From NCBI RefSeq assembly GCF_014083985.1, contig NZ_CP046907.1, positions 4,963,501-5,027,500 on the forward strand: DNA of 64,000 bases, written 5' to 3'. Both the position numbers and the translations under genes were made by a program. The notes under the pieces were generated by a model, which saw nothing but the letters and a program-made list of their open reading frames with translations, searched no databases and was not told the DNA's origin. Position 1 is the stretch's first letter. The number at the start of each line of letters is the position of its first letter. Positions 24,101-31,812 of this stretch are shown piece after piece. This stretch comes from Streptomyces sp. SCUT-3 (GTDB taxonomy: Bacteria > Actinomycetota > Actinomycetes > Streptomycetales > Streptomycetaceae).

Positions 24101-24966
24101 TTCCGGCTTCCTTCTTCCATACGGGAGATGAGAGCCAACGAGTCATCTGTCGGTAGAGCGGCTGCGACGATGCGCTCGAAGGCGTCGGCGAAGACCTGTA
24201 CTTCGTCGACCCCCTCAACGTAGGCGGATCCGAGGAGATTCTCCAGAAGCACGACATCGGGCATGGGCCCGGGAAAGCCGACGAGGCTGAACCCGCTCAC
24301 GCTACCGGGGTGCGGGGTCGCGTTCAGGGGCATGACCTGGATCGTGACGTTGGGCATCTCGGCCGCGTCGAGCAACCTGCGCAGTTGTTCGCGCATGGTG
24401 TGGGGGCGTACCGCAAACCTCTGGTGAAGGGCGGCTTCGTGGATGACCGCCCACAGTTTCAAGGGGCGTTCCGGGCGTGCAAGGACGGACTGACGTGCCA
24501 GCCGAACCTCCGCCAGGGCGATGACTTCTTCCGGGCTGCGGGTGATCGCGTTTGCGGCGATGGTCTCGCGTGCGTAGGAGGCTGCCTGGAGAAGCCCCGG
24601 GACCAGCAGAGGGGCGAACTCACGCACACAGTCGGCGTCGGACTCCAAGGAGATGTAGTCCGCATACGTGGGTGACACGACACCGCTGTACGTCTGCCAC
24701 CAGCCACGCTTTCCCGCGTCCTTGGCCAACCCCTCCAACGCGGCAATGACCTCGGGGTCGTCCATTCCGTAGACCCGGAGCAGGGCTGCCACGTCTGCGG
24801 GGCGGATGTGTGCGTTTGCGGTCTCGATCCGGGAGAGCTTGGGAGCTGTCCACCCCACAGCTTCGGCAGCTCTGTCGAGCGTCATACCGGCTTCACCGCG
24901 AAAGCGGCGCAGGGTCTGCCCCAAGCGCCTACGTCGGACGGTCGGGGCCGGACGCGCGTTCGGCAT
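24097..24966 (-). CDS. WhiJ-like XRE regulator with DUF5753 domain (module 1)
   Basis: A 289-residue regulator. Residues 10-75 form an XRE helix-turn-helix (LGQTLRRFRGEAGMTLDRAA, EAVGWTAPKLSRIETANAHI). The rest is DUF5753: the WWQTYSGVVSPTYADYISLE segment, PLLVPGLLQAASYAR, ARPERPLKLWAVIHEAALHQ and MPNVTIQVMPLN. Scr1/WhiJ-type proteins repress developmental genes and partner with DUF397 proteins. ATG with GGAAGA upstream. The intergenic region to the divergent HATPase gene is AT-rich and carries a perfect inverted repeat, a likely operator. Confidence 0.93.
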   Translation of the reverse strand: MPNARPAPTVRRRRLGQTLRRFRGEAGMTLDRAAEAVGWTAPKLSRIETANAHIRPADVAALLRVYGMDDPEVIAALEGLAKDAGKRGWWQTYSGVVSPTYADYISLESDADCVREFAPLLVPGLLQAASYARETIAANAITRSPEEVIALAEVRLARQSVLARPERPLKLWAVIHEAALHQRFAVRPHTMREQLRRLLDAAEMPNVTIQVMPLNATPHPGSVSGFSLVGFPGPMPDVVLLENLLGSAYVEGVDEVQVFADAFERIVAAALPTDDSLALISRMEEGSRK

Positions 24967-25085
24967 GAAGAGAGTCTTCCGTTCTGGAGTTCACGAACCC
25001 ATGGAACAAAAAGGCGATTCCATGAGGAGGGTGACAATCTTGCGTGTTCGATTTCCAAAAGGGCATGCTGTCGCGAAAGTTACGT

Positions 25086-25108
25086 CACGCATCGTAGAAC
25101 GATGCGTG
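25086..25108. promoter_or_regulatory. Perfect 10-bp inverted repeat, probable XRE operator
   Basis: CACGCATCGT-AGA-ACGATGCGTG lies between the divergent XRE and HATPase genes. It overlaps a TAGAAC -10-like box for the HATPase gene (25095-25100). It is a natural site for a dimeric regulator, most simply the adjacent XRE protein. Confidence 0.6.
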
Positions 25109-25163
25109 CGAAGCGTGGTCACTTGAGAGTTTGCGCGGCCCCGCGCCGCAGTCTGGAGGCGTT

Positions 25164-25661
25164 GTGCCTGCCCTTGTGGAGGAGGAGGTCCGGGAGCGGA
25201 CCGCCCCCGGCTTCTACCTGCGGAGCGGACCGTCGGGATTCGTCCTGCACGTGAACGCCTCGGCGCAGAGCCTCGCCCTGGTGCGGGAGTTGGCCGCCGA
25301 AGTGCTCGTCGCGGCCGGTGCCGAGGGGGCCGCCGTGGACGTGGTGCAGCTCGTCGTGTCCGAGCTGGTCGGCAACGCGGTGCGCGCCTGCGGGGCGCGG
25401 GCGCCGCTGGTCGTGGGGGTGGAGGTGCGACCGGCCACGGTGTCCGTCAAGGTCCACGATCCCGACCCGGACCGACTGCCACGCCTCGCCACCCCGGCCG
25501 AGGGCGACGACACGGCCGAGTCGGGCCGGGGCCTGCTCCTGGTGGAGAACCTGGCCCTCGCCTGGGGCACGCGCATGCTCCCCGACGGGATCGGCAAGAC
25601 CGTGTGGGCGAACGTCGCCCTGCGCAGCCGGACGGCGACCGCGCCGGGGGAGGGGTGCTGA
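25164..25661 (+). CDS. RsbW/SpoIIAB-like HATPase anti-sigma regulatory protein
   Basis: A 165-residue protein with a single GHKL ATPase domain: VDVVQLVVSELVGNAVRAC (N box), VKVHDPDPDRLPRL (G1-like, D-x-D/P), and SGRGLLLVENLALAWGTRM (G2). Such stand-alone HATPases are abundant in Streptomyces and act as anti-sigma or AbaA-type developmental regulators beside WhiJ-like/DUF397 pairs. GTG start with GGAGG upstream. Its end overlaps the next gene by 7 nt. It is divergent from the XRE gene and probably under control of the inverted repeat between them. Confidence 0.9.
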   Translation: MPALVEEEVRERTAPGFYLRSGPSGFVLHVNASAQSLALVRELAAEVLVAAGAEGAAVDVVQLVVSELVGNAVRACGARAPLVVGVEVRPATVSVKVHDPDPDRLPRLATPAEGDDTAESGRGLLLVENLALAWGTRMLPDGIGKTVWANVALRSRTATAPGEGC

Positions 25662-26131
25662 CCCCGGCCGCCCGGCAGGCTCCGCGTCCGCGCCCGCGTC
25701 CGCGCCCGCGTCCGGCCCCTGACCCGTCTCCGGGCCCTGCCCCTGCCCCTGCCCCGTGTCCGACCCCGTGCCCAACCCCGGGGCAGGGACCGCCCCTGGG
25801 GTCCGGGGCCGCCACCGGTGCCGGCTACCGGTGCGACGCCGTTGCGGTGTCGGCCCGCGGCGATCTGGCGTTCGCCCTGGGCTCGTACCGCACTCGCTCG
25901 CCGTCCTCCGCCCTCGGCTGGCTGCTCCTGCGCGGCCGGGACGTGGCCGACCAACTCGCCCCCGCCGCCGCCCGCCCGGTCCGTCACTGGTTGCGCGACC
26001 GCCACGAGCACGAACGCGCCCTGGCCGCTCTGGCGGACGGCGGCACCTACACCTTCACCGCCCACGAGGACGGCGTCCGCTACCTCCTCACGGCGGGTCC
26101 CCGCGACCGGGCCTCGACGTCCCGCCCGTAG
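25655..26131 (+). CDS. Conserved hypothetical protein with Arg-Pro/Ala-Pro-rich N-terminus
   Basis: A 158-residue protein I cannot name. Residues about 8-45 are a low-complexity tract of Arg-Pro then Ala-Pro and Pro-rich units, encoded by a CGCGTC/CGCGCC-type DNA repeat. The globular remainder (YRCDAVAVSARGDLAFALGS, ALGWLLLRGRDVADQLAP, HEHERALAALADGGTYTFTA) looks like a small alpha/beta domain found in other Streptomyces. The GTG at 25655 has GGGGGAGG in front and overlaps the HATPase stop, suggesting coupling. The start could be later if the Pro tract is not translated. Confidence 0.6.
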   Translation: MLTPAARQAPRPRPRPRPRPAPDPSPGPAPAPAPCPTPCPTPGQGPPLGSGAATGAGYRCDAVAVSARGDLAFALGSYRTRSPSSALGWLLLRGRDVADQLAPAAARPVRHWLRDRHEHERALAALADGGTYTFTAHEDGVRYLLTAGPRDRASTSRP

Positions 26132-26226
26132 AACGTCCGCAGCGGATCGTCCGTGGTCCGTCCGCGGCCCGTACTCGGCAGCGTTCGTGCGGCCGGGTCA
26201 CGCCCTGGCGTCCGTCCGTCCCGTCC

Positions 26227-27114
26227 TCACCAGCGCACGGCGGTGAAGTCGACGGGCCGGGGGCGCAGCGCCCGGGCGCGTTCGGCCAGGGAGCGCAGGC
26301 GGCGGGACATCTCCGGTGCGGGCAGGCGGTGGCGGTCGCCGTGGCCCGGGAGGATCCACTCGAAGCGGAGCCGGGCGGCCACGCGCCCCAGGGAAGCGGC
26401 GAGCGCGGTGACCGACCACCAGGTCACAGTGTCGAACACCTCCAGGTCGGCGGTGGTGCGCGACCAGTAGAGGCTGTCGCCGCTGAAGCAGTACCGGTCG
26501 TCGGCCACGTACAGGACACTGCCCGCGGTGTGGCCGGGGAACGGAAAGGCGGTCAGGCCGTCTCCGACAACGGCCGGTTCGGTGCCGCGCAGGACGCGGT
26601 CGGCGTCCGGGGCCGCGTCCAGGTCGCCCTCGTGGATCCACAGGCGGGCGCCGAGGCGGTCGGCCCAGCGGCGGCCGTGCGCGGCGTGGTCCCGGTGGGT
26701 GAGCAGGACGTCGGTGACCGGTCCCGCCAGCGCCTCGTACCGCGCGGCCAGGGCCTCGCTCCAGCGGGGCGTGTCCACCATCACCGCCCCGGACGGGCGG
26801 CGCAGCAGGTACGAGTTGGCCCCCGCGGTGCGCTGCGAGTTGTGCCCGCACAGGTACAGGCGGTCCTCCTCCAGGGGCAGGGGGAACGGATCCGGTACCG
26901 CGACGATCCTGCCGGAGGCACGGCGCACGGACCGGGTGTGGCAGGCGTGTGCGGCGGCGTGCATCCTGCGCTCCTCCGCCTCGTCGCGCGGCTGTCGCAG
27001 GACCACCGCGCGGCCGTCCGCCTCCCCGATCAGACCCGGCGCGAGCTGCCGGGCGGCGTCGCAGTTCGTGCAGCGGCCGTCCACGTACCAGTCGGCCCCG
27101 ATGTCGTCGGTCAT
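26227..27114 (-). CDS. MBL-fold metallo-hydrolase with N-terminal ferredoxin-like Cys region
   Basis: A 295-residue protein. The first 75 residues carry DGRCTNCDAARQLAPGLI and HAACHT-like Cys/His positions resembling the ferredoxin-like domain often fused to this subgroup. The beta-lactamase fold follows: NSYLLRRPSGAVMVDTPRW, the metal motif LLTHRDHAAHGRRW (H-x-D-H-x-x-H), FPFPGHTAGSVLY, DRYCFSGDSLYW and EWILPGHGDRHRL. Metal ligands are in place, so it should be a hydrolase; substrate is unknown. It is transcribed away from the TnpB element, whose right end lies about 185 bp upstream of its start. Confidence 0.9.
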   Translation of the reverse strand: MTDDIGADWYVDGRCTNCDAARQLAPGLIGEADGRAVVLRQPRDEAEERRMHAAAHACHTRSVRRASGRIVAVPDPFPLPLEEDRLYLCGHNSQRTAGANSYLLRRPSGAVMVDTPRWSEALAARYEALAGPVTDVLLTHRDHAAHGRRWADRLGARLWIHEGDLDAAPDADRVLRGTEPAVVGDGLTAFPFPGHTAGSVLYVADDRYCFSGDSLYWSRTTADLEVFDTVTWWSVTALAASLGRVAARLRFEWILPGHGDRHRLPAPEMSRRLRSLAERARALRPRPVDFTAVRW

Positions 27115-27298
27115 CGTGCACTCCTCTCCCCGTCGTTCCCACCAGCCTCCCCCGGCACCCCGGCGATCGGTAGCGGGACCCGCCCTTGTACTTCGTCTGC
27201 CGGACCGTTCTCCCCGCCCGTGCCCCGCGTTGTCGTACCCGTCCGCGACCATGGCGCCCGGGCGTCGGGCGACGCCCCCGGGAGGAGCCGTCATGGAC

Positions 27299-27420
27299 TT
27301 GACTCCTCCTCCTCGTGAACGAGGAGGATTCCTGGCTCACTCCGCCCGGCACCTAGCAGGTGGCAGGTCTTACAAGATCAGCGCCAGCCGGGTCGAGACC
27401 GGCCCGGACGAGCATCACGC
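27299..27420 (-). ncRNA. Putative omega (reRNA) guide RNA of TnpB
   Basis: In IS605/IS1341 elements the tnpB 3' end and right-end hairpin form the guide RNA, with the guide taken from flanking DNA. Here the right end (minus strand) has GGAATCC, a stable hairpin and AGTCAA, the family pattern. The expected guide would be the next approximately 16-20 nt, minus-strand 27298 downward. The 5' limit is a guess. Confidence 0.35.
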
Positions 27421-28558
27421 GGGCGGAGTTCTTGTCCCTGGGCGAGACGGCTCCGCACGCGGCGCACGTGTACGTTCGCTCGGACAGCGGGAGTGCGTGC
27501 TTGGATCTCGCTCCGCACCGTGCGCAGTCCATGGTGGTGTGCGCGGGGTGGACCAGGTGCACGGCCCGGCCGTGCTTGCGGCCCATCTCCACCAGCGCCG
27601 CCTTCGTCGCGCCGATCGCGGCGTCGGCCGCCTTCCGCGCCATCGTGGTCCTGGCGAGGAATTTCGGGCGGAAGTCCTCCACCGCGACCGCGTCATGGTC
27701 ACGGACGACGCGCTTGGCCCACTTGCGGGCGGTGTCGGTGCGCTGCCGCGCCACCTTCTTGTGCAGCCGCGCGGCCCGGCGCCGCGCGGTCCGGTACCCG
27801 GCGGAGGCCGCCTGCCCGCGCGCCGGGCGGCGCCGGGCCATCATCCGCTGATAGCGGGCCAGCCGCTGCGCCGCGGCCTTGCCGTGCCCGGGGTGCGGCA
27901 GGTCGTGGGCGTCGGAGGTGGTGGTGGCGATCACCGCCACGCCCCAGTCGACGCCGAGCACCCGGCCGGTGGCGGGCAGCGGCTGCACCGCGACAGCCAC
28001 CACGAACGAGGCGTACCAGTGCCCCGGACCGTCCCGGTAGATGCGCACGCTCGTCGGATCGGCAGGCAGGTCCCGGGACCACACCACGGTCAGCACGATC
28101 CCCCCGGCCAGATGCAACCGGCCGTCCTTGAGCCGGAACCCGCGCCGGGTGTAGTTCAAGGTCGGATCAGCCTCGCGCTTCTTCCTGTGCCGCGGCATCC
28201 CGGCCCTGCGCCGTACCGGCAGCCCCGCCCGGAGGTCCTTCAGGGCCTTGGCGCGGGAGGCGGCGAAGTCCCGCACCGTCTGCTGCTGCGGGACGGAGGC
28301 GCCCTCGCGCAGCCACGGCAGCTGGGCGCGGGCCGCGGTCAGCATCCGGTCCAGCTGCGCCGGACCGCACGTGGCCCTCCCCCCGGACGCCTTGTTCAGG
28401 GCGTGGATCCTGCGGGAGACGGCCACGCACTCGTTCCACACCCACCGGCACCGCGCCCACTCCGCCTCCAACCGGGCGAGCGCGGTCGACGACACCCGCA
28501 ACCGGTACGTGTACCGGGCACACCCCGCCACACCGCCGGCCACCGCTGCTGTCATCAT
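27353..28558 (-). CDS. tnpB: TnpB RNA-guided endonuclease (IS1341-type transposon protein)
   Basis: A 401-residue TnpB. The N-terminal wedge/REC part has RYTYRLRVSSTALARLEAEW and WVWNECVAVSRRIHAL; the RuvC core has LGVDWGVAVIAT (D204), AVEDFRPKFLAR (E294) and SPRDKNSARVML (D375). A zinc finger sits between RuvC-II and III (C345, C348, C365, C368). All catalytic residues are present, so it is probably an active omega-RNA-guided DNA nuclease rather than a decayed copy. No TnpA lies beside it, so movement would need one in trans. The first of two adjacent ATGs is used. Confidence 0.93.
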   Translation of the reverse strand: MMTAAVAGGVAGCARYTYRLRVSSTALARLEAEWARCRWVWNECVAVSRRIHALNKASGGRATCGPAQLDRMLTAARAQLPWLREGASVPQQQTVRDFAASRAKALKDLRAGLPVRRRAGMPRHRKKREADPTLNYTRRGFRLKDGRLHLAGGIVLTVVWSRDLPADPTSVRIYRDGPGHWYASFVVAVAVQPLPATGRVLGVDWGVAVIATTTSDAHDLPHPGHGKAAAQRLARYQRMMARRRPARGQAASAGYRTARRRAARLHKKVARQRTDTARKWAKRVVRDHDAVAVEDFRPKFLARTTMARKAADAAIGATKAALVEMGRKHGRAVHLVHPAHTTMDCARCGARSKHALPLSERTYTCAACGAVSPRDKNSARVMLVRAGLDPAGADLVRPATC

Positions 28559-28702
28559 GGCCGGAAACCTAGGCCCCCCCACTGACAACGGAAGAAAGCC
28601 CAGGCCGGAACAGATGCGCACAGAAATCCGCCGCTTCGCGGCTCCGTGCCAAGGACCCATTCCTCCCCGGCCTGAAGGCCGGGGCATCCTGGGAGAAGTC
28701 AG

Positions 28703-29656
28703 GTGAAGGACGTGCGGGGCCTCGCGGCCCACGATCTGCTGCCCCTGCTCGGTGACGCCGACGAAAAGGTCGCACAGGAGGCGGAGGACGCACTGGAGCG
28801 GCTCGGGGAGGAGGCCGTCCCCCTGCTCCGACGCGCCCGGGAGGAGGGGCCGGGCCGGCTGCGGGCACGAGCCCTGACCGTGCTCGCCCGGATCGGCGGG
28901 GAGGCGGCGCTCTCCCGCGCCGACGTGGCAGCGGTCGAGCGGCTCGTCCGCGTCAGGCTCTCGGACGACCGCCCCGGGACGTTGGAAACGTGCTGGAGCC
29001 GCTGGATCGCCGTTCCCGGGGGAGACCGGGACGGCGTCGTCGAGGCCTTGGGCCTCGCCCGCCCCAGGCCCGCGACCTTCGCCCTCGCCCGGGACGTGCT
29101 CGACCAGGACGTCCACCACCGTCCTGTCGACAGCCCCCGACGTTACGGGCGGGTCTTCGTCACGCCCGAACTGGACGGCTGGACCCTCGTCCTCGGCGCC
29201 TGGTGCGATCCCTGCGGCGAGGAGCGCGCGGAGGACGTGCTGCGCCTGTGCACGCAGCTCAGCGCCCGCTACGGCCGTGCCCAGGCGTACTACTACGGCT
29301 CCCAGGGGGACGGCTCCGCGTGGCTGATCGCCGAGGCCGGGGCCGTCGTGCGGCGCTACTGCGAGACGGGGGAGGGCGAGGACGAACTGCTCACCCTCGG
29401 CGAGCCCCTGCCGCTGGAACGGGCACGCCGCCTCGAACTGGGTCTGTCCCCCGAATGGGACGCGGCGCAGGAGAGCGAGGAGGACGAGGAGGAGTGGCAG
29501 TGGGCCGCGTCCGGTCTGGCGCCCGAGATCGCCGCGGCCCTCGGAGTCAGCCCCCTCGGCCTCGGACCGGACACGCCCTCGCGCGGCACCGGCGTGCTCG
29601 CCCTCACCCCGTACGGCACGGCCCACGGCGTGCCGCCGGGCGCCTACCGCGTCTGA
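28703..29656 (+). CDS. HEAT-repeat-like conserved hypothetical protein
   Basis: A 317-residue acidic protein. The first approximately 70 residues look like two HEAT repeats (DLLPLLGDADEKVAQEAEDA, AVPLLRRAREEGPGRLRARA, LTVLARIGGEAAL). The middle (GRVFVTPELDGWTLVLGAWC, AQAYYYGSQGDGSAWLIAEA) is a conserved Streptomyces domain of unknown role; the C-terminus has a D/E-rich stretch. The GTG follows GGGAGAA. The left end of the TnpB element lies only about 20-30 bp upstream, so the native promoter may have been displaced. Function unknown. Confidence 0.78.
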   Translation: MKDVRGLAAHDLLPLLGDADEKVAQEAEDALERLGEEAVPLLRRAREEGPGRLRARALTVLARIGGEAALSRADVAAVERLVRVRLSDDRPGTLETCWSRWIAVPGGDRDGVVEALGLARPRPATFALARDVLDQDVHHRPVDSPRRYGRVFVTPELDGWTLVLGAWCDPCGEERAEDVLRLCTQLSARYGRAQAYYYGSQGDGSAWLIAEAGAVVRRYCETGEGEDELLTLGEPLPLERARRLELGLSPEWDAAQESEEDEEEWQWAASGLAPEIAAALGVSPLGLGPDTPSRGTGVLALTPYGTAHGVPPGAYRV

Positions 29657-29699
29657 CGGGCCGCCCCGGACGGGGGAGGCTCCGGGGCGGGCGGCCCGT
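29657..29699 (+). terminator. Imperfect GC-rich hairpin terminator
   Basis: ACGGGCCGCCCCGGA and TCCGGGGCGG-GCGGCCCGT pair with a 4-nt bulge directly after the stop of the HEAT-like gene. Confidence 0.6.
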
Positions 29700-29798
29700 A
29701 CCCGTACCACTCGTCGGCCCGGAGGAGCTTCGGGCACATCCAACGGCCCAGCGGTAAAGGCAGGGCCGCCGGGCGGTCCCGTGCGCCAGGATGGCGGG

Positions 29799-31577
29799 AT
29801 GACCGATGAATCGATCGCCGGCCCCAACGACCCGGCCGCTCCCACGACTTCCGCGGACTCCACCATCCCCGCCGAGTGGGCGACCCCGCGGCGCGTCGCC
29901 GACGCCTACGTGCAGGCCCTCGCCTACCTCGACCCGCTGACCGCCGTCTACCTCGGGCTCAACCCGGAGGACACCCGGCTGCCCGACCTGTCCCCGGACG
30001 GCCTGGAGGCCGTCGCCGACCTGGGCCGCCGCACGCTCGCCGAGCTCGACGCGGCGGAGAAGGCCATGGTGGAGAAGGCCGCGGCGGGCGACGCCCCCGG
30101 GATCGACGCCGTCGCCGAGCGGCGCTGCGCCCGGCTGCTGCGGGAGCGGCTGACCGCTTCCCTCGCCGTCCACGACGCGGGGGAGGGGCTGCGGACCGTC
30201 CGCAACCTGGCGTCCCCGCTGCACGAGGTGCGCGACGTCTTCACCCTCGTGCCGACCGCCACCGACGAGGACTGGGCGCGGATCGCCCGCCGCCTGGAAC
30301 GCGTCCCGCAGGCCCTGGACGGCTACCGGGCCACCCTCGCCGAGGGGATCAGGCAGGGCCTGCTCTCCGGTCCGCAGCAGGTCACCACGGTGATCGGGCA
30401 GCTCGCCGAGTGGCTGGGCACGGAGTCGGGCAACGGCTGGTTCGCCGACTTCGCCGCCGGCGGGCCCCAGCCCCTGCGGCCCGAACTGGACCGGGCCGCA
30501 GCCTCCGCCACCGCCGCCCTCACGGACCTGCGCGACTGGCTGCGCGACGTCTACGCCCCCGCCGCGGCCGACACCCCGGACACGGTGGGCCGCGAGCGCT
30601 ACGCCCGCCTCGTCCGCCACTGGAACGGCGCGGACGTCGACCTCGACGAGGCGTACCACTGGGCCTGGGGCGAGTTCCGCCGCCTGGAGGCCGAGATGCG
30701 GGCCGAAGCCGGACGGGTCCTGCCCGGCGCGGACCCGTCGGAGGCCATGAGGTACCTGGAGGAGGAGGGCCCCGCGATCCACGGGGCCGAGGCGGCCCGC
30801 AGCCACCTGCAGGACCTGATGGAGCAGGCGATGCGGGACCTCCAGGGAACCCACTTCGACCTCGCCGAGCCCGTCCGCCGGGTGGAGTCGATGATCGCCC
30901 CGCCGGGCAGCGCGGCCGCGCCCTACTACACCGCGCCCTCGCTGGACTTCTCCCGCCCCGGGCGCACCTGGCTGCCCGTCCGCAGCCACGACCGCTACCC
31001 GCTGTGGGACCTGGTCAGCACCTGGTACCACGAGGGGGTCCCCGGCCACCACCTGCAGCTCGCGCAGTGGAACTACGTGGCCGGCAGCCTGTCCACCTAC
31101 CAGGTGAGCCTCGGTTCGGTCAGCGCCAACGTCGAGGGCTGGGCGCTGTACGCCGAGCGCCTGATGGACGAGCTCGGGTACCTCACCGACCCCGGGGCCC
31201 GCCTGGGCTACCTCAACGCGCAGATGATGCGTGCGCTGCGGGTGATCGTCGACATCGGCATGCACTGCCGCCTGGACTTCCCCGACGACTCCCCGTACCT
31301 GCCGGGCGAGCTGATGACGCCGCGGGCCGCCCGCGAGTTCTTCGGCCAGTACTGCGGTCTGGCCTCCGAGGTCCTCGACAGCGAGCTGGTCCGCTACCTG
31401 GGGCTGCCCGGCCAGGCCATCGGCTACAAGCTGGGCGAGCGGGCCTGGCTGGCCGGCCGCGAGGCGGCCCGCCGGGCCCGCGGCGACGCCTTCGACCTCA
31501 AGGCCTGGCACATGGCCGCCCTCTCCCAGGGCTCCCTCGGCCTGGACGACCTGGTCGAGGAGCTGTCCCGCCTCTGA
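29799..31577 (+). CDS. DUF885 family metallopeptidase-like protein
   Basis: A 592-residue cytosolic protein of the DUF885 family. The zinc-binding helix WYHEGVPGHHLQLAQW contains HExxxxHH, followed by NVEGWALYAERLMDELG where a conserved Glu supplies a further ligand. NAQMMRALRVIVDIGMHCRL and QAIGYKLGERAWLAGREAAR complete the C-terminal half. The family is thought to be metallopeptidase-like; activity and substrate are not established. No signal peptide is visible. ATG chosen at TDESIAGPND; it is separated from neighbours by terminator-like hairpins. Confidence 0.93.
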   Translation: MTDESIAGPNDPAAPTTSADSTIPAEWATPRRVADAYVQALAYLDPLTAVYLGLNPEDTRLPDLSPDGLEAVADLGRRTLAELDAAEKAMVEKAAAGDAPGIDAVAERRCARLLRERLTASLAVHDAGEGLRTVRNLASPLHEVRDVFTLVPTATDEDWARIARRLERVPQALDGYRATLAEGIRQGLLSGPQQVTTVIGQLAEWLGTESGNGWFADFAAGGPQPLRPELDRAAASATAALTDLRDWLRDVYAPAAADTPDTVGRERYARLVRHWNGADVDLDEAYHWAWGEFRRLEAEMRAEAGRVLPGADPSEAMRYLEEEGPAIHGAEAARSHLQDLMEQAMRDLQGTHFDLAEPVRRVESMIAPPGSAAAPYYTAPSLDFSRPGRTWLPVRSHDRYPLWDLVSTWYHEGVPGHHLQLAQWNYVAGSLSTYQVSLGSVSANVEGWALYAERLMDELGYLTDPGARLGYLNAQMMRALRVIVDIGMHCRLDFPDDSPYLPGELMTPRAAREFFGQYCGLASEVLDSELVRYLGLPGQAIGYKLGERAWLAGREAARRARGDAFDLKAWHMAALSQGSLGLDDLVEELSRL

Positions 31578-31812
31578 CCCGCCGCCGACCCGCACCGGCC
31601 CCTCCCGCCCCGCCGCCCCGGCGGGGCGGGAAGGACCGCCGGGCAGGCAGGGCCGGGGGTATGACAGGGCCCGGGGGAGTGGGGTGGGAAGAAGTTTCCG
31701 AGGGTGTCATGGACTCGTCATGAACGTCTACCATGCTGCACGTCTACACGCGTAACACCCCCCAGTGGCACGTCGGTCGTGCATCTCCCTCCCCTCCCAG
31801 GAGCACCCACCC
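31578..31812 (+). promoter_or_regulatory. Promoter region of secreted nuclease gene
   Basis: TACCAT at 31729-31734 is a good -10 candidate, about 79 nt before the ATG, in a locally AT-richer stretch (TGAACGTCTACCATGCTGC). An AGGAG ribosome binding site precedes the start. No clear -35 is seen. Confidence 0.4.

Larger units (their letters stand above)
27299..28700 (-). mobile_element. IS1341-type (IS200/IS605 family) element, tnpB only
   Basis: A single tnpB gene is flanked by short hairpins typical of this family: a 10-bp hairpin TCCTCCTCGT-GA-ACGAGGAGGA at 27307-27328 on the 3' side, and CCCCGGCC-TGAA-GGCCGGGG around 28656-28685 on the 5' side. No tnpA is present. The 3' boundary is set at the TCAA (27302-27299, minus strand) after the right-end hairpin; the 5' boundary is approximate. 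It lies between the divergent MBL and HEAT-like genes. Confidence 0.75.

Noticed and set aside
25022..25126. Small + strand frame between the XRE and HATPase genes
   Set aside because: Codon bias is poor, and it lies in AT-rich regulatory DNA containing the inverted repeat.
27299..28700. A composite transposon or full IS605 with tnpA
   Set aside because: No Y1 transposase (TnpA) frame is present on either side of tnpB.
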